NCBI GenBank assembly: GCA_963756605.1
Contig: CAVWOT010000030.1
Location: 434,001 to 498,000 of the forward strand
Direction: 5' to 3'
DNA length: 64,000 nucleotides
From: Bog-159 sp963756605
GTDB taxonomy: Bacteria > Acidobacteriota > Terriglobia > Bryobacterales > Bryobacteraceae
In this document: in pieces, positions 1 to 7,848 of the stretch
Layout: each line of letters begins with the position of its first letter
Numbering within the stretch: the stretch's first letter is position 1
The notes under the pieces: model-generated
What the model saw: the letters and a program-made list of their open reading frames with translations, nothing else
Told to the model about the DNA's origin: nothing
The model's database searches: none
Translations under genes and position numbers: made by a program

Positions 1-429
1 CAGGTAGAGGGTACCGACCCGGTCTCCATCGAAAGTCACGCTTGCGTACAGGGTCAGATATCCATTGCGGATCTCGGCGCCGTCGGGCCCCGGCCAGCGC
101 GGCAAATCCCGCCGCGATTCTCCCCGCAGAAATACCGCAAACGGCCGCCCATCCTTGGTGTAGAGACACGCGGCCGCCAGGTGCGGCTCGGCCCGGAGAG
201 CTGCCAGGGTCTCGCGGGCGGACCGCTGATCTTCGAAAGCCAGCGCAGCCGTGCTGTTGTCGGCGACCACCTGCGCCAGGGTCGCCAATTGTCGCGTGGC
301 CGTTTTGCGATATGTGATCAGCTCGTAGCCCAGGAACATGGAGCAGGCCAGCATCAAGGCCACCGTGCTCGTCAACATGATGATGGCGATTAGCTTGCTC
401 TTTATGGAGATGTCGCGAAAAGCCCGCAT
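1..429 (-). CDS. CHASE8-type membrane sensor protein, N-terminal part (runs off the window)
   Basis: Translation from the ATG at 429 begins MRAFRDISIKSKLIAIIML, followed by a hydrophobic stretch through about residue 38 and then a periplasmic-looking region ending at the window edge (143 codons visible). An N-terminal SIKSKL-type cytoplasmic stub, one membrane helix and then a soluble domain containing VVADNSTAALAF fits CHASE8 sensor proteins, which continue into HAMP and then either a histidine kinase or a GGDEF domain. The output domain lies outside the window, so kinase versus diguanylate cyclase cannot be told. It starts one base after the stop of the YfiR-like gene, so the two are surely co-transcribed, as in YfiR/YfiN-type pairs where YfiR acts in the periplasm on a CHASE8 sensor. 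Confidence 0.75.
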   Translation of the reverse strand, partial: MRAFRDISIKSKLIAIIMLTSTVALMLACSMFLGYELITYRKTATRQLATLAQVVADNSTAALAFEDQRSARETLAALRAEPHLAAACLYTKDGRPFAVFLRGESRRDLPRWPGPDGAEIRNGYLTLYASVTFDGDRVGTLYL

Positions 430-430
430 A

Positions 431-1015
431 TCAATTCCCGGCCCGCGGGCGCGCCTCCCGCGATACCAAGGCCAGCCGCAACAGTCTTGAGCTCACCTGC
501 AGACCAGCCCGCGCGGCGGCGTCCGGGTTGATTGCGAACCGCACCCGGTTACCCGTGCGAAAGAACGCAATGATCCCTCCCAACTGACAAAACTGAGGAT
601 TATCGCCTACAGTCAGCACAGGCGAGCGCCCCACCATCTGCACAATGCGAACAAGCTCTTTTCTGTCCGATGAGCCCAGGAACAACACCGCACAGTGGTT
701 CAAGTCGCCGCCGAAATCGAGGAGCCGCACCACGATCGGGTGTCCGTAAAGGGTCTTGTCCCGCAGCGCCAATTTCAGGACAGGAAACATGCGGTCGTCT
801 CCCACCACGCCCACCACCACCGGTGCGGGCGGCGGGACCAGTTCGTGACTCGGCCATTCCACAAACTTGATGAAGTGGTACAAGAGTTCGCTCTTGATCT
901 CGTCTTCGGAGCGCGTGCCAGGTTGCGTAGGCTCGTCCTCGGTCGCGTCGCCCGCCCCCAGCGACCGGTTCAGGCAAACACCAGCCAGGAGTATCACCAG
1001 GGTGATTGCCCGCAT
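431..1015 (-). CDS. YfiR-like (DUF4154) periplasmic protein
   Basis: The protein has a signal peptide (MRAITLVILLAGVCLNRSLG) and then the usual DUF4154 pattern: an early KSELLYHFIKFVEWP segment, VVVGVVGDDRMF, a central LNHCAVLFLGSSDRKE and a late FFRTGNRVRFAINPDAA. YfiR is known as a periplasmic repressor of the CHASE8 diguanylate cyclase YfiN; other family members pair with sensor kinases. The CHASE8 gene directly downstream supports such a sensing role. I chose ATG 1015 because it opens directly onto the signal peptide; ATG 1054 and TTG 1081 are alternative in-frame starts, and none has a clear Shine-Dalgarno sequence. Confidence 0.8.
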   Translation of the reverse strand: MRAITLVILLAGVCLNRSLGAGDATEDEPTQPGTRSEDEIKSELLYHFIKFVEWPSHELVPPPAPVVVGVVGDDRMFPVLKLALRDKTLYGHPIVVRLLDFGGDLNHCAVLFLGSSDRKELVRIVQMVGRSPVLTVGDNPQFCQLGGIIAFFRTGNRVRFAINPDAAARAGLQVSSRLLRLALVSREARPRAGN

Positions 1016-1160
1016 TCGAAGACGCGCACCGGGCGCCGTGACTCGCTTCGCCATCACTACAGCTATCGGCGGCGCCCCCAAAGGACTTTAAGGAGCTGAG
1101 CGGTCACCACGCCCAACCCGGTTTTGACAATCGACTGCAGACACTGCTGACAGGGACCGG

Positions 1161-1437
1161 TTGGTGACACTGCGGCCAGCCCAGAAGAAACTGATCAAGC
1201 AACGGGAAGCCCCCGAAGAGCTAGGGTTGGGCGTACGGCAGGTGAAGCGGTTGCTCCGAAAAGATCCAGCAGAAGGCCATCAAGATTCTGTCCATGGAGG
1301 AGTATGCAGGATTCGGCCCTACGTTGGCCAGCGAGTACCAGGCGATCCGATATCGGATCGTGGCCAGCCGCGAGAGGGTGCGCAGGTGGACGACTCAAAT
1401 CGGCCGCGCATTGCATGCTTGCCCCGCAACTTACCAT
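1161..1437 (+). pseudogene. Relic of an ISNCY/integrase-type transposase
   Basis: The first block (1161 to about 1260) reads as a transposase N-terminal helix-turn-helix containing EELGLGVRQVKRLLRK. After a frame change, a second block (about 1264-1437) encodes EEYAGFGPTLASEYQAIRY followed by SRERVRRWT, matching the 'YAGFGPTLAxEyL ... vSxExLRxWM' segment I associate with ISNCY-family transposases. The spacer between the blocks and the whole DDE catalytic half are missing, so the gene is a short internal-deletion derivative. The flanking repeats at 1440-1485 look like remains of the element's end. Assignment to ISNCY rests on remembered motifs only. Confidence 0.6.
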
Positions 1438-1439
1438 AG

Positions 1440-1527
1440 TTAACTGCGCACTACTTGCTGAGTTAACGGCGCACTACTTACTGACCTGAACCTGGTACTG
1501 ACTATGCCAAGGTACAAGTAGTGCCGC
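1440..1527. repeat. Two direct repeats and a diverged inverted copy beside the IS relic
   Basis: Two tandem copies, GTTAACTGCGCACTACTTGCTGA and GTTAACGGCGCACTACTTACTGA (about 23 bp, two differences, about 1440-1485), are followed at about 1513-1533 by a segment whose reverse complement reads GTTACAGCGGCACTACTTG, a diverged inverted copy. Repeated sites of this size at one edge of a transposase relic suggest transposase-binding terminal repeats. Confidence 0.5.
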
Positions 1528-1609
1528 TGTAACTTATAGGTCGCGCAAAATCATTTACTTCCCTCTGAAATCTCGGGTAGATTCAGTGCAGACGGAAAGG
1601 ATGACTGCA

Positions 1610-2116
1610 ATGAAAACGAGCGTCAGACGGAGTGAAAAACAGGCGGAACGAGGCGGGGCTATGCTGGAAGGCACGGCGATTATCCTGCTGATATTCGGGC
1701 TTATCTTCCTGGTGGTCGATTTGTCGCTGGCGCTGTTCACCAAGGCAACCTTACAGTCCGCGGTACGGGCAGGCGTGCGATTCGCGGTCACCGACCAAGT
1801 GGTGTCGGGCCAATCCTATATGAACGATTCCATCGTGCAGGTAGTGCAGCAAAACGCGCAGGGCCTGCTGAATGGCAATCACGGCGCCTGCATGATCAAC
1901 ATCAATTACACCAACCCGGTGACCGGTCAGACCAGCACGGGCAATCCTGGCGACATAGTGGAAGTGTCCATCTCGAGCTATCAATACTCTCCCGTGGGCG
2001 TTCTGAAAAGCTCCAATCCCATCAGTATCACCGCTAGTTCGTCGGATGTGCTCGAAGCGTGCCCGGTGACCGGCTGCCCGGCGGTTATCAATCCGGCGCC
2101 GTCTTCGTGCAATTAG
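1610..2116 (+). CDS. TadE-like pilus assembly protein
   Basis: TadE-family proteins are small single-pass proteins of the Tad (Flp pilus) secretion machinery, located in the envelope as pseudopilin-like components. This one has a short charged N-terminus, a glutamate in the GGAMLEGTAIILLIFG motif, one membrane helix (about residues 21-42), then a soluble domain with paired cysteines near the C-terminus (EACPVTGCP). I start at ATG 1610 because a GGAAAGG Shine-Dalgarno lies 9 bases upstream; an upstream GTG at 1586 and ATG at 1601 are in frame. It heads a three-gene run (TadE-like, TadE-like, TadG-like). Confidence 0.85.
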   Translation: MKTSVRRSEKQAERGGAMLEGTAIILLIFGLIFLVVDLSLALFTKATLQSAVRAGVRFAVTDQVVSGQSYMNDSIVQVVQQNAQGLLNGNHGACMININYTNPVTGQTSTGNPGDIVEVSISSYQYSPVGVLKSSNPISITASSSDVLEACPVTGCPAVINPAPSSCN

Positions 2117-2152
2117 CGGATGTCCAACATCTGGAAAAGAGGAATCGAAGCC

Positions 2153-2758
2153 ATGTGCCGCAATAACAGCGAAAAAGGGAATATATACATTGAGTTCGTG
2201 CTGGTGGCGTCCTTCTTCTTCGTGCCCGTCATACTCGGTATGATCACGCTAGGCATCGCCCTGGTCCGCAACTATCAGGTGAATCAACTCACTCGCGATG
2301 TCGGGCACATGATGGCCAAGGGCGTGGATTTTTCGCAGCAGGCGAATCAGAATCTGATCGCCAACGACCTGGCGAATGGCTTGAGCCTGCAGGCCAACAG
2401 CGGCAACGTCACCGGAAGCAGCACCGGCAATGGCGTCCTGGTGCTGACCGTATTCGAGAGCCTGACAGCGTCCTGCAACTGCGGGAACGCCGGCCATGTG
2501 GTGGTGGTGGACCGGATTGTCATTGGCAATAACACGCTCTACACCAGCCCGTTTGGGAGCCCCACATCCATCAGTTCCTCCGGGAGCGTGCCGAATTATT
2601 CAACCGACACGGGGGCCCAGGCAGACAATGTTTCGTCGGTGATCACTATCGCACCGGGCGGCCTGGCATACATGGCGGAAGGCGATTTCGCTTTCAAAGA
2701 CCTGGGCGTTGTGGGATTCATCACCAACCTCGGGGCGTTCAACCGCTCCGTATTTTAA
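2153..2758 (+). CDS. TadE-like pilus assembly protein, second copy
   Basis: A charged N-terminus with EKGNIYIEFVLVASFFFVP leads into one membrane helix with the conserved glutamate of the family, followed by about 160 residues of extracytoplasmic sequence rich in Ser, Gly, Asn and Thr. A CNCGN motif may form a disulfide. ATG 2153 has AGAGGA 9 bases upstream; ATG 2120, only 3 bases after the previous stop, is a weaker choice. The gene sits between another TadE-like gene and a TadG-like gene, and the three probably work as minor pilin or adapter components. No ATPase or secretin of the Tad system is present in the window. Confidence 0.8.
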   Translation: MCRNNSEKGNIYIEFVLVASFFFVPVILGMITLGIALVRNYQVNQLTRDVGHMMAKGVDFSQQANQNLIANDLANGLSLQANSGNVTGSSTGNGVLVLTVFESLTASCNCGNAGHVVVVDRIVIGNNTLYTSPFGSPTSISSSGSVPNYSTDTGAQADNVSSVITIAPGGLAYMAEGDFAFKDLGVVGFITNLGAFNRSVF

Positions 2759-2775
2759 AAGGAAGGGAAGCTATC

Positions 2776-4248
2776 ATGCAAAATCTCCGCAGCCGCAACC
2801 AACGTTCGCGAGGCGTCGCGATCGTCCTGACCACGCTGACGCTCACAGTGACTCTGCCGCTCGTGGGACTGGGGTTCGACGTCACCACGCTATACCTGAT
2901 CAAGTCGAAGCTGGGCGCCGCCGCGGATTCCGCCGCTCTAGCGGGCGCACGGGCGCTGGCGCAGGGATCTACGGAAGCCGCCCAGGAGGCAAGCGCACAA
3001 AGTACGGCGCAGACCTTCTTTGCCGGAAACTTCCCTACGAGTTACTGGCACAGCAGCGGCGCCAGCGCCACAGTGTCGGTGAACAGTACTTCGACGCCTA
3101 ACTACCGCACGGTTATTGTCAATGCCACAGTGCGGGCGCCCTTGTACTTCTTGCGTATATTTAACCAGCAATACTCGACTATTAACGTAGTGAGTCAGGC
3201 GGGCCGGCGGGATGTGCTCTTGATGTTGGTGCTCGACCGCTCTTCCTCGATGAACGGCACAGTTGCCGGCACTGGCCAGACGGCCTGCCAGATCATGAAG
3301 GCGGACGCCGCCGCGTTCGTCAATTACTTCGCACCCGGGCGCGACCAGCTCGGCCTGGTCGTATTCGGCAGCGCTGTCTATGTCTACCCGTCCACCACGA
3401 GTTTCACGACGCCGGATGCCAGCGGCAATACCATCCAATCACTCATTGGGCAGATCAGCTGCGGCGCCAATACCTCCTCAGCCGAAGCGATCTCGTTGGC
3501 ATACGCGGAGTTGCAGCGGGTTAGCAACCCCACGCGCATGAACGTGATCATGTTCATGACCGATGGCCGCCCCAACGGTATCACGGCCGACTACTCCAGC
3601 CTGGTCACGGACGGGTGCACTCCGGCCGGCCAACCCTTCGTCGGGGTTATCGCACAGTGGGCCGGCGGCGCCGTATCCAGCGGCAGCACGGCGGGTGTAA
3701 TGAATTACAGCACAACCAGTCTCACCAGACCGAACGAGGGCGCCATTAGCGCCGGCAGCGACTGCAAGTTTTATGGCAGCAACAATCTGCCCAACGTAAG
3801 GAAAGATATCCAGAATCTGCCTACTCAGGACTATTACGGTAACTTGACCACGGGACCTTACAGCCAGGTCAATAGTGGGACCTGGCCGTTTACCACGCCG
3901 TTCAACCCGGTTGGAGCAGTCAGCATACCTCAGCAGATCGTTATTGCGTCCAGCAATGCGGTGGACAATGCGGCCACCCAGGTGCGAACCAATACCACAC
4001 TGAATCCCTCTATATACACAATCGCACTGGATGGTGACGGGCCAGTGGACGATATGCCCGATACCCTGTTATTGCGTAAAATTGCCAACGACCCGTCCCT
4101 GGCCGGCGATACCGGTGCTGGGCTGACGTTTTATCAGGAGCAGATCAACCAGCCGCATGGGTATTTCGCGGAGGCGCCGGATGCCTCGCAGTTGGCGTAC
4201 GCGTTCGACACCATTGCGCGGCAGATCACCATTCGGCTATCGCAGTAA
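2776..4248 (+). CDS. TadG-like protein with von Willebrand factor A domain
   Basis: 490 residues. The N-terminus has the TadE/TadG pattern: charged start, RGVAIVLTTLTLTVTLPLVG membrane helix and a following AAADSAALAGARALA segment typical of Flp-associated TadG. From about residue 150 it carries a VWA fold: the metal-binding DxSxS motif appears in VLDRSSSMNG, and a second conserved segment in FMTDGRPNG. VWA-bearing TadG proteins are thought to anchor or regulate the Tad pilus at the cell surface. A good Shine-Dalgarno (AAGGAAGGGAAG) lies just upstream of ATG 2776, 17 bases after the preceding gene. Confidence 0.85.
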   Translation: MQNLRSRNQRSRGVAIVLTTLTLTVTLPLVGLGFDVTTLYLIKSKLGAAADSAALAGARALAQGSTEAAQEASAQSTAQTFFAGNFPTSYWHSSGASATVSVNSTSTPNYRTVIVNATVRAPLYFLRIFNQQYSTINVVSQAGRRDVLLMLVLDRSSSMNGTVAGTGQTACQIMKADAAAFVNYFAPGRDQLGLVVFGSAVYVYPSTTSFTTPDASGNTIQSLIGQISCGANTSSAEAISLAYAELQRVSNPTRMNVIMFMTDGRPNGITADYSSLVTDGCTPAGQPFVGVIAQWAGGAVSSGSTAGVMNYSTTSLTRPNEGAISAGSDCKFYGSNNLPNVRKDIQNLPTQDYYGNLTTGPYSQVNSGTWPFTTPFNPVGAVSIPQQIVIASSNAVDNAATQVRTNTTLNPSIYTIALDGDGPVDDMPDTLLLRKIANDPSLAGDTGAGLTFYQEQINQPHGYFAEAPDASQLAYAFDTIARQITIRLSQ

Positions 4249-4268
4249 CACTGCCGCTAGATCTCCGC

Positions 4269-5000
4269 TTAGATCAACTGGGGCAGGATCTCCCCGGCCG
4301 GACCCTCTAACGCGCAGTCCACAATCGGCGAGTAGGGCGTTGGCTCCAGATTCACCTGGATCACGCGCGCGCCGGATTGTTTCGCCAGCGGAATCAGTCC
4401 GGCCGCGGGATAGACCTGCGCCGACGTTCCTACGACCAAAAAAACCTGCGCCTTGCGCGTAGCGTGCTCGGCTTCCTGCATCATGCCTTCGGGCAATGGC
4501 TCGCCGAACCACACCACACCCGGGCGGGCCAGGCCACCGCAGCCGCAATGCGGCGGCAGCTTGGGCAGCGGGGCGCGCCGGTCGGGCCAGTTACTGCCGC
4601 AGGTGGTGCAGCGCATGCGCCAGATATCGCCATGCAGCTTCAGTATCCGGCCGCTGCCTGCCATATCGTGCAGACCGTCCACATTCTGCGTGATCAGCGT
4701 AAAGTGCGGCTTTTGCACTTCCAGGCGCACCAGTGCGACGTGTCCGGCGTTTGGCTTGGCCTGTTTGAGGGCTTCCCGCCGCCAGTTGTACCATTCCCAA
4801 ACCAGGTGCGGATCGCGGGCGAACGCCTCGGGCGTGGCCAGGTCCTCGGGCTTGTATTCTCTCCACAGCCCGCCGGGTCCCCGGAACGTCGGCACACCGC
4901 TTTCGGCGGAGATTCCGGCGCCCGTTAGTACCGCCACAGCCGGGGCGCTTTGCAACCACTCGCGCGCTTGTTCCATGCTCATAGATTTTGCGCTCGTCAT
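4269..5000 (-). CDS. cobB: NAD-dependent protein deacylase, SIR2/CobB type
   Basis: A complete sirtuin of 243 residues. Visible landmarks are the NAD-binding GAGISAESGVPTFRG (residues 27-41), TQNVDGLH (104-111), the catalytic histidine in KLHGD (123), the zinc cysteines CTTC and CGC (131, 134, 152, 154) and the C-terminal VVGTSAQVYPAA. The Y71-x-x-R74 pair (YNWR) matches the class III signature of CobB/SIRT5 that favours succinyl-lysine and other acidic acyl groups, so desuccinylase activity is likely beside deacetylation. It is convergent with the TadG-like gene and divergent from the next gene. Confidence 0.95.
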   Translation of the reverse strand: MTSAKSMSMEQAREWLQSAPAVAVLTGAGISAESGVPTFRGPGGLWREYKPEDLATPEAFARDPHLVWEWYNWRREALKQAKPNAGHVALVRLEVQKPHFTLITQNVDGLHDMAGSGRILKLHGDIWRMRCTTCGSNWPDRRAPLPKLPPHCGCGGLARPGVVWFGEPLPEGMMQEAEHATRKAQVFLVVGTSAQVYPAAGLIPLAKQSGARVIQVNLEPTPYSPIVDCALEGPAGEILPQLI

Positions 5001-5102
5001 AAGGTGCGCATTTATCCAGCGTAACGCAATTGCCCAGGAACCTATGGCAGTGCCTGCCAGGGGACTCGGGCGCCGGCCGCTGTTATCGGATAGTTTACGA
5101 AG

Positions 5103-5140
5103 TTAGCACTAACTATGGTTGACATCAGTTAACCGAAGAT
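5103..5140. promoter_or_regulatory. Palindromic AT-rich sites between the divergent cobB and 5267 gene
   Basis: GTTAGCACTAAC (about 5103-5114) and GGTTGACATCAGTTAACC (about 5120-5137) are inverted repeats, flanked by CTATG and CATAG. They sit in the only AT-rich gap between two divergent genes, which suits a transcription-factor operator. No regulator is identified. Confidence 0.35.
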
Positions 5141-5205
5141 AACATAGGGTACCAGCAGTCGACTAGTTAGTATTCAGTGACTTTCCCGATTTGCCAAAAT
5201 TTCGA

Positions 5206-5234
5206 TTGTTCCCGGCAGATAGCGCATCTATAAT
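5206..5234 (+). promoter_or_regulatory. Sigma70-type promoter for the zinc-finger/TPR operon
   Basis: TTGTTC (5206-5211) and a perfect TATAAT (5229-5234) are separated by 17 bases. The predicted transcript starts near 5241 and the GTG start lies at 5267, preceded by GGAGGAAGAGG. Confidence 0.6.
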
Positions 5235-5266
5235 AACTCTGACATAGTCGGAGGAAGAGGCGTAGC

Positions 5267-7831
5267 GTGCAGTGTCTTTATTGCGGCAAAGGAATTGGCC
5301 CGATTCGCCAGATCCGTGGCGCGTCGTTTTGCAGTGAGGCGCATCGCAATAAGTTCAGCGACATTTACCGGCAGGAGGCTTACGAGGCGCTCGCCCCGGC
5401 GCCCGCTCCTTCCAAGTGCGCCGATTTCATAGAGCGAACGCCGCCCGCGGCGGGGCCCGCGCCGCACAGCCTGCTGCGCCTGTTAAGCAAGCATTTTTCC
5501 CGCGAACGGCAGCCCGCCATGCAGGTGGAGGCCGCGGGTGTCTGGTTGGAGCGACCGGGCTGGCTAAACACGCAAGGCCTGGCGGGGATGCCTACCCGGC
5601 TTGCCTGGCAAGGCAGCCCCGCCACTTATGCACTGCCGGTCTCGACCGCCTTGCCGCCCATAAGGATTGCATCTGCCGATTGGCCGATGGCCGGCGTTGC
5701 ACCCACCTTATTATTAGAAACCGGACCTTCGATCGCACACCCGCTGGTTGCCGCGGCGCGCGCGCACCAGGCGGCCGACCCGCTGCCTCATACCGCCTCG
5801 CTGCCGGCGGCCGCGCGAGCCACCACGCCGGCGAAGGCTGGCCCCCACTGGCCACAGCTGAACGCTGCGGTTCCTGCGTCCGCCGATTTGGCCGCCATCG
5901 CCGCTGTGCCTCCTGTTGTGCACGCCGCCGCCATTCGCGCTTCGAGTACTACGATTGCGGAGACGGCGGCCTTCGATCAACCAGCTTCCGCGCGGCAGGC
6001 CGGGATCACGCCGGCGGCGATCGCTGCAAAACCTCGGTCGCTCGAAGCCGACCCCTTGATGCTACCGGCGGGGTTGAAGACTCCGCTGGAGAACGCCGTC
6101 CCGGTGGCATTCGATCCGTTCGGGAATCGCCATATCGGAATCATGCTGCCCAAAGCGCCCGCCGCCGCGGCAGCATCCTCGACCTGGATCGCCGCTCTGC
6201 GCCGCGCGCGGACTGCCCGGCTGATGCGGGCGGAGCAGCCATTGTCGGTTTCGCAGGCCGGACCGGCCATCAACCTGCCTGAACTCCCGTCCGCGCCCGC
6301 AATCAAACGAAGCCTGCAACTGGCGCCGATGGCGCAAACAGCCGCTCCGCAAGATGCGGAAGTGCCGGCGGCCTCGCCTGCGTGGCAGGCGGCCCGTGCC
6401 GACGCGCGCATCAAGGCGATGGCGCAGTTCGCCAAGCCGGCCCGGTATTCGGCCGCTCCGGGCGGCGCCCTCGCCAGATTGATCGAGCCGGCATCATCAC
6501 CCATCCAGCAGGCCGTCGGCGCTCAAAATCCACGAACGGCCGCGGCATTACCCCTTCGCGCGGAGCTGCCGGCAACGCCGCATGCGATGTCCGCATTGCC
6601 GGGCGCCACGGTGTCCGCTGAACTATGCGAGGCGAAGGCGCCCGCGCCTGCCGCGCCGTCCACGGCTGTACCGTCCTGGGATGACACCAGGGCGGCGGCG
6701 AACGGCCAGGCATCGGCTCCGCTGGCGGACTTCGTTCTCTCCCCGGTCGATTGGCGTCCGGCGCCGGCTGCCGCGCTCGTAGGGTCCGCCGTCCCCTTGC
6801 CGCCCGTTGCGGGACGTTCGGTCCGCTCCTGCGCCGTGCTGTGGACGCTGCGCGTGGTCCATCTATGCAATCCGAGATTCCGGATGGAACCCGTCCGGCC
6901 GCGCTTCAGCGACCTGCTGCGTGCGGACCAGAGCATGCAATACAGCCGGGATCTCGAAGACGTCCGCCCGGTCAAGAACAACCTGCGCGTGATGAAGCGG
7001 GAGGCCGCGCCGCGTTCGCCCAGGTCCAAATGGCAGTACATCGGTGTGGCGGCGGCCGTCGTACTGCTGGCAGGTTCGCTGCGTCTGCTGGCCCCTGCCA
7101 AGGTAACCGCGGCCTCTCTTCCGTGGCGCGGCGTCGGGTTTCGCCAGTGGATGTCGCAACGCGCCACACGAGATTTCACGGATGATTTCCGCGCCGGCTT
7201 GAATCAATGGAAAGGTGTGCAGGCCAAGTGGCCCAAGAGCTGGTCGTACAACACGGATGGCTTCATTCATCCAGGACAATTAGCGCTCTACCGTCCGTCG
7301 GTGCCGCTTTCCGACTACCGGTTTGAGTTTATGGCGCAAATTGAGAACAAGAGCGTCGATTGGGTGGTGCGCGCGCACGACGCCGACAACTACTACGCGT
7401 TGAAATTTGCAGTGGTGGAGCCGGGGCCACGGCCGATCGTAGCTATGGTTCGCTATCCCGTGATCGAGGGCCATAGGGGCGAACGCATCGAGACGCCCGT
7501 ACGCCTGATGATCCACGCCAACACGCCCTACCGCGTCACGGTGGATGTAAAGGGCAACCGGTACCGCGCCTATGTCGAGGGTCAGGAAGCCGACTTGTGG
7601 ACGGAGGACCGGCTGAAGACGGGCGGCGTCGGGTTCTTCAGCGAGGCCGGTGAGCACGCCCGCGTTTATTGGGTGAAGCTCGAGAGCCACGGCGACATAT
7701 TAGGCAGGATTTGCGGTTTGCTGTCGGGTGACGGCAGCCGCGCAACAGGCCGGGAGACCCAAGCGATGGATTTAGTCCCGAATCTATTGGAGAATGTCGC
7801 CCTGCTTGCGGCGCCACAAATCCACAAATAA
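5267..7831 (+). CDS. Zinc-finger, Ala/Pro-rich single-pass membrane protein with C-terminal LamG-like domain
   Basis: 854 residues with an unusual architecture. Residues 3-26 form a small zinc-binding knuckle (C3-x2-C6 ... C22-x3-H26). Roughly residues 40-580 are low-complexity sequence dominated by Ala and Pro. A membrane helix follows at about 588-610 (YIGVAAAVVLLAG), then about 200 residues starting FTDDFRAGLNQWKG that look like a concanavalin/LamG-type beta-sandwich (DNYYALKF, YRVTVDVKGNRYRAYV, TGGVGFFSE). The predicted layout is a cytoplasmic zinc finger and linker with an outside carbohydrate- or ligand-binding domain. Start is GTG 5267 with a strong GGAGGAAGAGG. The TPR gene follows 17 bases later with its own Shine-Dalgarno, so the two form an operon. 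Function unknown. Confidence 0.75.
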   Translation: MQCLYCGKGIGPIRQIRGASFCSEAHRNKFSDIYRQEAYEALAPAPAPSKCADFIERTPPAAGPAPHSLLRLLSKHFSRERQPAMQVEAAGVWLERPGWLNTQGLAGMPTRLAWQGSPATYALPVSTALPPIRIASADWPMAGVAPTLLLETGPSIAHPLVAAARAHQAADPLPHTASLPAAARATTPAKAGPHWPQLNAAVPASADLAAIAAVPPVVHAAAIRASSTTIAETAAFDQPASARQAGITPAAIAAKPRSLEADPLMLPAGLKTPLENAVPVAFDPFGNRHIGIMLPKAPAAAAASSTWIAALRRARTARLMRAEQPLSVSQAGPAINLPELPSAPAIKRSLQLAPMAQTAAPQDAEVPAASPAWQAARADARIKAMAQFAKPARYSAAPGGALARLIEPASSPIQQAVGAQNPRTAAALPLRAELPATPHAMSALPGATVSAELCEAKAPAPAAPSTAVPSWDDTRAAANGQASAPLADFVLSPVDWRPAPAAALVGSAVPLPPVAGRSVRSCAVLWTLRVVHLCNPRFRMEPVRPRFSDLLRADQSMQYSRDLEDVRPVKNNLRVMKREAAPRSPRSKWQYIGVAAAVVLLAGSLRLLAPAKVTAASLPWRGVGFRQWMSQRATRDFTDDFRAGLNQWKGVQAKWPKSWSYNTDGFIHPGQLALYRPSVPLSDYRFEFMAQIENKSVDWVVRAHDADNYYALKFAVVEPGPRPIVAMVRYPVIEGHRGERIETPVRLMIHANTPYRVTVDVKGNRYRAYVEGQEADLWTEDRLKTGGVGFFSEAGEHARVYWVKLESHGDILGRICGLLSGDGSRATGRETQAMDLVPNLLENVALLAAPQIHK

Positions 7832-7848
7832 ATAAGGAGACACTAGCA

